The position numbers were made by a program, and so were the translations under genes. Of a stretch of 64,000 nucleotides of DNA, positions 57,731 through 64,000 are shown piece after piece. Origin of the DNA: Pomphorhynchus laevis (taxonomy: Eukaryota > Acanthocephala > Palaeacanthocephala > Echinorhynchida > Pomphorhynchidae); the NCBI GenBank assembly GCA_012934845.2, contig WNNJ02002346.1, positions 1 to 64,000 of the forward strand. Reading direction: 5' to 3'. Below the pieces are notes generated by a model that was not told where the DNA came from, did not search any database, and was given only the letters and a program-made list of their open reading frames with translations. Numbering within the stretch: the first letter of the stretch is position 1; every line of letters starts with the position of its first letter.

Positions 57731-58755
57731 AACATTTTTGTTTTGTTGTGGTCATGTAAGCGTGCGCTGGCACGCATTTGCCACGTTAAAATAAATCTAT
57801 TTTTTCTAGTAGATTTAGGAATTTTCCTATGTTCACTAGTTACGAACGTTAATGCAATATCATGTATAGGACCATACAAAAGAGGGTTAAATAAGAAAGT
57901 CCAAAATTTTCCTAAAATTGGGAAGGTTGCTATAATTTGATCGGAACACAAATTGTCGGGTAGTTTATTTTTATTTAAATCGTTTAATGCTAAACGATTA
58001 ATGTACTTTTTTGTTGAGATATTTCCGGACCTATTCGACTAACTTGTATTTTAGCTGGCTACATAATAGCTGAAGCTATTATGTGCTGAAGCTATTATTA
58101 ATAGCTGAAGCTATTATTAGTATTATGTGCTGAAGCTATTATTAATAGCTGAAGCTATTATTAGCTGGCTACATAATAGCTTCAGCTATTATGTAGCCAG
58201 CTAAAATACAAGTTAGTCGAATAGGTCCGGAAATATCTCAACAAAAAAGTACATTAATCGTTTAGCATTAAACGATTTAAATAAAAATAAACTACCCGAC
58301 AATTTGTGTTCCGATCAAATTATAGCAACCTTCCCAATTTTAGGAAAATTTTGGACTTTCTTATTTAACCCTCTTTTGTATGGTCCTATACATGATATTG
58401 CATTAACGTTCGTAACTAGTGAACATAGGAAAATTCCTAAATCTACTAGAAAAAATAGATTTATTTTAACGTGGCAAATGCGTGCCAGCGCACGCTTACA
58501 TGACCACAACAAAACAAAAATGTTAATCATGTGTCGAGAAGGTGTGAACGGAGAAGGTGTTTGAATGTGATAAAGGAAGGAGCGCGGCGGACGTCAGGAG
58601 GGAGTTGATTCCAGGCAAGTGGGGCGGCGACGAGGAAGGATCGGATACCGTAGTTCTTGGAGTAATTGGGAACGTGGGGTAAGTGGGTATGACGGGAACG
58701 AAGCGATAGCGAGGTGGGGCGAGTAACGTCTAAGAAAGGAAGGTTGATGAACGAT
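57500..58755. repeat. Large inverted repeat, arms of about 577 bp
   Basis: Left arm about 57,500-58,077 and right arm about 58,179-58,755 are nearly identical in reverse complement (for example ACCTCCTCCG against CGGAGAAGGT). The arms include the last 230 bases of LINE B2 and 340 bases of flanking DNA. The 100-base centre is made of repeated AATAGCTGAAGCTATT units, itself palindromic. Confidence 0.95.
58078..58178. repeat. Palindromic AATAGCTGAAGCTATT array at the centre of the inverted repeat
   Basis: The unit AGCTGAAGCTATTATTAG-type text recurs with alternating ATTATGTGCTGAAGC. Each AATAGCT-GA-AGCTATT can snap back on itself. Part of the same text (GCTTCAGCTATTATGTAGCC) recurs at 59,126-59,155, outside the arms. 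Confidence 0.85.
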
Positions 58756-58788
58756 CAACGTTGCTCTCTCACCCCGGTCTCCATCCTA

Positions 58789-59066
58789 AAACGATTGCAG
58801 ATTTCCAGTGTGAAGGGAAAATACGACTGCGGATGGACGAGTTAAACAAGGTTGTGAGAAATGGGGATATCGATGAGGATATAGATTTTAATATGTGAGT
58901 AGGCAGGGGATCGGCAGGTGAGGTTTTGTTGGGCAAGGACATGAGGACAGATGATACTTTGCTAGGTGAGACGGAGAAGATGAAAGAGTTCCGGAAGGAT
59001 GATGCTAGGCGGGGCAGACTGGGATAGGATGGAGATCGGGGTGAGAGAGCAACGTAGATACTTTGA
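58789..59066 (-). mobile_element. Inverted duplicate of LINE B2 RT start
   Basis: The minus strand encodes LPNKTSPADPLPTHILKSIS and NSSIRSRIFPSHWKSAIV, matching B2 56,098-56,365 almost base for base. Relative to B2, the inverted copy lacks the DNA corresponding to 56,366-57,499 between this piece and the right palindrome arm. Confidence 0.92.
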
Positions 59067-59159
59067 TCGTTCAAAGCAACGATCAAAGTATCGTTGATGG
59101 CAAACAAAAAGTTGGCAAACAAAAAGCTTCAGCTATTATGTAGCCAGCTAAAATAGACA

Positions 59160-59795
59160 ACTTCACAGGGCGGATTAATGGACTGCTCTAATTCTCGAGC
59201 AGTAAAGTGACGTTTATAGGTCATTTCCTGTCACAAGTAAATGCAAATAACATTCAAATTATGAGGCGAAATGCCATCGTTTGAAGATTTCGGAAGCCTT
59301 TGGAAGAGAGTTAGCCATTCTGCAAGTGAGATACGAGAATTTGTTTTTTAGATGACGAAATCTCTCAAGGATCACGTTTATCCAATCTTAGAGGATATTA
59401 TTCTCATCTAGGTGTAGCCAAGTATTGCAGTAACTATATACTGCCAAACAATACAAACGTTGAAAGTTTGTGTACTCGTTTCGTACTGACATTCTATGTT
59501 GTGAGCCCCCAGCGCTGAGAGCCACTTAGAATTCATTTTCGATACCTTCAAGAGATATTCGACTTGATATTCAGCGACATGTCGCAAGCTGCTAATAGGG
59601 TACTTCACATACTACATAAACTAGCATCAAACTAGCAAGAAACTTGCAAGCATTGCTTAGAGCCGGAAAATCTAGGGCATTTAAACATACAATTTTGTTG
59701 AAATGTGAACCAGGTTTATTATGGGAACGAATCTCATCAACCGTGTTGATAGTACATTATTAAGGACCAATATGTATCCAGCATTAATCTCGTAT
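59160..59795. other. Stretch without a recognised gene
   Basis: A minus-strand frame at 59,608-59,408 (SLRHVAEYQVEYLLKVSKMN, then KWLSALGAHNIECQYETST) lies downstream of the LINE endonuclease scrap at 59.8-60.2 kb. It may belong to the same decayed element, but I cannot assign it. Confidence 0.3.
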
Positions 59796-59859
59796 CACAA
59801 ACTTTGAAGTTGGCAAACAAAAAGTCAATACAGCTTATGATAATTCGAGCTCAATAGAA

Positions 59860-60230
59860 GTAAATAGTTTGAGCTTAATAGAAACAAATTATTGTTGTAA
59901 CTGCCTAATCTTTCTGGTAATGGTGACGTAAATTTTGCATTAAAATTTCCAGCAATGATAAGACATGTAGCTATCACTCACGCATTAATAAGACTAGATA
60001 TTTTATTAATGATGTCAGCTAAATGTTTCGAACTAAAATAGCATACCATCACCGATATTTTCGGTATTATCAGAGGAAAAATAAGACACGGAGAAACTGG
60101 GTTTAGCGTTAGTATGATTCCACCTGAAGGGCGACGAGGATTTGCATAGGTAGCCAAAACGTCGAAAATATTTGTATTGCTGTAGTTGAAGTGTAGAGTG
60201 CCTAACAATATGCTAAAATCAAAAGTTTGT
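59860..60230 (-). mobile_element. LINE endonuclease fragment, third lineage
   Basis: The minus strand from about 60,208 reads TYANPRRPSGGIILTLNP, ISVMVCYFSSKHLADIINKI, SSLINA, a TGA, then in the same frame CLIIAGNFNAKFTSPLPERL. GNFNAKF stands where APE endonucleases have GDFNAH, and the SGG...LNP and IINKISSLI spacing fit the same fold. The wording differs from families A and B. Confidence 0.5.
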
Positions 60231-60239
60231 GGAACATTT

Positions 60240-61290
60240 CACTATTGTAAGCCTTCAACGTTGTATATAAAAAAGTCTACAGCAAGTGCTGCTAATAACA
60301 CCTGAGGAGTCAAATTAAGCCATGAGACTCCGATTCTCCCATTTTTTGAGAATTAAATCATGTGAGTAAATTTAATCATTGAGTGAATTCAAATCATTGA
60401 TTGAATTTAATCATGACTTACCTTTTCCCCGAAACTCAAAAGACATCAACTTTGTAAATTTTCGCCAATAGGGCGTTTTGTAGATTAATTTTATTGTCAA
60501 ATTAATCTAGGATAACCTGAATCTTCTGGTTCCTTAGAACTAAGATTTGCAGGTAAATCACGCATGAGAACGCAATTACTATAAACGGTGTTTTGTATAT
60601 CAGTAACTACTTATCAGTAAGAACAATTTAAACGTATTCCTCTACTGTTACGGATACCGGAAAGTTGTAAGGGATTTCCTAAATACTATTTCTTCGTTTA
60701 GGAATTTGAATTTGTGATTTTCTCTTTTTGATTTGATATACCTTATGCTTGTAAAGACTTATCAAAATTAAAGTGAATTATTTAATTTCTGGCTCGAGAG
60801 CGGATAGTGGATAGCCATGACTCGTCTAAAGAAACGAAAAGGCCACGGAAGAATATCCGATATTGGAAGATAAGCATTGATAAAGCTTACATTGGTTAGG
60901 ATACACGCTTGACGGGGCTTTAAAATATATGTATGAAAATGTTCGTATACAGCCGCGTGGCGCGTTGTGACACTTTAACTGATGTATAAATCAAAATGAC
61001 AACTGCACTCTTAGATATATAATTATTCATATAGTTTAGTGTGCAGATGATAAGGATCATTGACTGTTGACATATCCGGATTAGGTCCGAATATGATTGA
61101 TTTATCGGGAACGACTTCTATATGTGTAACCGATTAGTGCAATTATGTACCCAACAATCATTATACGACCTACTGGCGTTAACACAAGCGCAACTACTAC
61201 ATACTTAATTATTCCCGTTATATGGGCAGCATCTTTATTACAGCGACCTTAAAAAATGATCATCATATGCTAAGGTATCTAATATTGACA
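60240..61290. other. Stretch without a recognised gene
   Basis: Mixed composition with all frames broken. It includes an ATTGAGTGAATT / AATCATTGATTGAATTTAAT duplication near 60,360-60,415. No gene supported. Confidence 0.4.
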
Positions 61291-61295
61291 TCGTT

Positions 61296-61420
61296 CGTAT
61301 TGATTGTCGTTGTTGGGATATATTTGCTGTTCTGATTGATTGTCGTTGCTTGAATTGATTGTCGTTGTTCGGATGGATTGTGTTGTTTGGATTGATTATC
61401 GTTGTTCTGATGTCGCTGTC
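61296..61420. repeat. Minisatellite, GATTGTCGTTG units
   Basis: GATTGATTGTCGTTG(T/C)T-type units repeat about six times with spacings of roughly 19-30 bases. The minus-strand frame across it (FKQRQSIRT, SQQRQSIRT) reflects the repeat and is not called a gene. Confidence 0.75.
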
Positions 61421-61424
61421 TAGA

Positions 61425-64000
61425 TAGTGAGAATAGCGAAACTTCATCACACTATTTATTTTATCTCTCAAGTTTTCTTAAAGTCTAAAATTATTAATTA
61501 TTAATTACTAATTATTAATTATTAATAATAATTAATGCCATAATTAATTTATAAAATTCATATAATTCATATATTCATATTTATTCATAATTAATTTATG
61601 CCATAATTATTAAATAATAATTAATTATTAACAATTGAAATTAATTATTAATTAATAACAATTAATAATTAAATAATATAATAAATTATAACTATTTGTA
61701 ATAATTACGCAGAATACTTAAAAGTTATTAAAATTATATGCTTGTGTAATAAATATCAATGGATAACAATTCTTATCATTCATCGAGGAATCGATTACCT
61801 TAGGAGTGAATTAAAAAAGCAAATAAAAATTATTTGTAAATTTTCATTGATGCAATTGACCTCTCCAGATAAAATTATAATTTAGGTATTCATGCCTACT
61901 CTGAATTAGGCATGAATATGACTATATTAATAGCCATATTATGTGCATATTATCTCTATAGATGATTGACTATTACATCGGTTAGTGAATCTATCTAAAC
62001 CGTGTTAATTACCTCTTAAGTGGTAAAAGTAGTATACTTAGATTTAGGATTTTATTCTGAAAAACATTTATTGAAATGCGTGAATGAACAAAGAAATGAA
62101 ATCCATTGTTACGAGATTTTAAATTTAAAAAGTATATTTTGTGATTCACTGAAATTCTTCATTGACAGTCTGATCCTGACTGTTCTGGAAATTGAAATAT
62201 ATTTGGTACTTTCTATCGAAGTCAATAGTAAAAAGCTAAATTAGTATTGACTTCCATCACGTATCATGTTTGTTCATTTTCAAATCTGCATTGATTTGCT
62301 GCTATTTGTTGCTCATAATAATATATGTGGATTTGATGATTCACATTTATTTAAAAACACGTATTATATTACGCTCGCCCCCTAACTTCAAGTCTACGAT
62401 AAGCTTAAGTTTCTACCTACGATTGTTTTCTTCGTAAAAAGGAGATCAGCATGTCCGCATCACGCAAAATTGATATCTCTACAGGAGATATACAGATCAT
62501 TTCCAATTAGCAAAGCTTCTCTAGCTTAGGGCTATTGTTTTTCTTATTGATTTATATCTATTAAAAACAAGCGTCTACTTTAAAATGCATGATTAGCTGC
62601 GTTGATATGTTGAATATCACTGTTTGTTGTGTCTACAACAACGAATATCTTTACCTGACGATAAAGATAATTTCACATACTCTGTTAAAAGTTATAATAT
62701 ATATAGGTAGAGACAAATTTTATACTAGCCAGAAAGGAAACGAAATATTACGATGTGCTTTCTATTATATTATGTCATAAATGTCAAACAAAAATCGATT
62801 AGTCCTCATACACCTGCTATAAAAAACGAAGGAAATTTTTAACTATAGAGGGTTATTAATGATTTGGAATGGTTACAGATTTGGTCTATATATTATGCAA
62901 GAGGTGTTAAAATGAACGAAACTTTACTGATACAAACACATAGTGTAAGTATTCACTCATTCCAAATTGAATATACATTGAACTAATTCAGTTTTAAAAT
63001 AAATTAAAACAAATTAAAAAATTTTTCAATTTTTTTTATAATTTTCATATTTTAATTTTTATTCAAAGTCAGCTGTCATTATGTTTGGTAGTGTACATAA
63101 ATAAAAATTAATTTATTTTTCATTTAATAAAAATTAGCAAATTCTAACAGGCAAAATTAGGATCTTTTTACTAAAGATGCAAATTTTGATTACCTATTTG
63201 TTAAAGATAAAGTCATAACTTATGTGTTTATTGTGCTTACTTTAAGTGTATATTGAGTTAATTTTTTTGTAGCAAATACCAAATAGTTTAAACCGACAGA
63301 ATTACTAAAGCATTTCATGGGTTTATATTATTTTAATGGGTTAATTAGGGTTTATATTAAATTTTATTATAATTTAATTACACTTTAAATTTAGCAATTA
63401 AGCTATGTAGCTTAAAACAGTATTTGTAATAAATTCCTAACTTACCATCGATCATACAATAATATATATTATTATCATAATATAATATATTATTATATTA
63501 TATATTATATTGTAATATATTATTAGTATAATATATTTATATTTATTAATAAATTTATATTAATAATTTATTAATATATTAATTATATCCTCGACATCCC
63601 TACGATTTCTAGCCATGAAGGTGCTAAAGTATCTTTAGAAGGCTATTCACGTGAGCGTGTCTTGGGTGCTTGGATTTAAATCTCGAGCAATCTAGCCCTT
63701 GACGTTTCGATATGGATCATCGATAAGCTAATAGCTCGTCGCTCATTCTAGTTACCACAAGCATGATCGTTTGCTGTAAGGTTTGTTTTTTGTTTTACTG
63801 ATCTTTTAAGTAAGGATCTAGACTCTAAAATCGCTACGAGTAGCCTTATTATATTGACGCCCTAGCCGCACCGATGGAGCATTTGTAGTTTATCCAAAGC
63901 TTGTACGTTTTCGTACACGCTATAGTACATGTTATTTTATTAATATTTTTAATTTAAAATAATAAAAAATTATTTATGGTCATGTGAACAGCCTCGTCAC
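61425..64000. other. AT-rich DNA to the end of the window, no supported gene
   Basis: Low-complexity AT blocks lie at 61,490-61,700 and 63,460-63,590. Two short plus-strand frames (62,020-62,244 and 62,589-62,780) lack domains, codon character or context. A less AT-rich patch at 63,600-63,790 contains CGAAACGTC on the minus strand beside a B-box-like GATTTAAATC, possibly an old SINE, but this is too weak to call. Confidence 0.4.

Noticed and set aside
57500-58755. Long terminal inverted repeats of a DNA transposon
   Set aside because: The arms contain LINE B coding DNA and flank, and there is no transposase between them, so an inverted duplication explains them better.
62020-62780. Two plus-strand frames of 63-74 codons
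   Set aside because: AT-rich, no recognisable domain, no splice or retroelement context; expected by chance in this composition.
63600-63790. Another SINE or hammerhead (CGAAACGTC beside GATTTAAATC)
   Set aside because: The B-box-like text is palindromic and ambiguous, stem II does not form, and no second copy is in the window.

Overview
This is AT-rich eukaryotic nuclear DNA, almost certainly from a small invertebrate animal. The evidence is a multi-exon gene with many tiny GT-AG introns, several non-LTR retrotransposon families, Penelope-like retroelements (PLEs) with a GIY-YIG nuclease, tRNA-derived SINEs and abundant simple-sequence DNA. The sequence does not fix the species. Nothing bacterial, organellar or viral was recognised.

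Layout: (TA)n and a broken PLE (1-1,910); LINE scraps and an unassigned coding remnant (1,905-3,922); a SINE (about 4.2 kb); two head-to-tail copies of one APE-type LINE, 'family A' (5.8-12.7 kb); one host gene on the minus strand (13.7-18.2 kb); 'family B' LINE remains, then a hammerhead-type motif (18.9-21.0 kb); a MITE-like element and PLE pieces, including one with GIY-YIG ahead of the RT (21.5-26.9 kb); a SINE in a long palindrome (27.3-27.9 kb); duplicated PLE-end DNA (28.7-29.5 kb); four more family A copies (30.1-33.4, 35.0-36.0, 42.1-43.2 kb); scattered PLE ends (37-41 kb); long AT-rich stretches without a recognised gene (41.0-42.1, 43.2-49.8, 60.3-64.0 kb); the best family A copy (49.8-53.8 kb, minus); a 168-bp tandem repeat (about 55 kb); and a family B LINE folded into a large inverted duplication (55.6-59.1 kb).

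The one convincing host gene has at least 17 exons. It encodes a predicted type II membrane protein: a short basic cytosolic tail, one membrane anchor, a long Thr-rich mucin-like stalk and four tandem copies of an unrecognised cysteine-bearing domain of about 125 residues. Each domain is built from a repeating four-exon set with conserved phases. The retroelements supply almost everything else, and several end in hammerhead-ribozyme-like boxes: the PLE, the tRNA SINE, a hairpin repeat and a motif beside a LINE end. That recurrence and the modular surface-protein gene are the most interesting content. Boundaries of old repeats are approximate, and all similarities were judged by eye.
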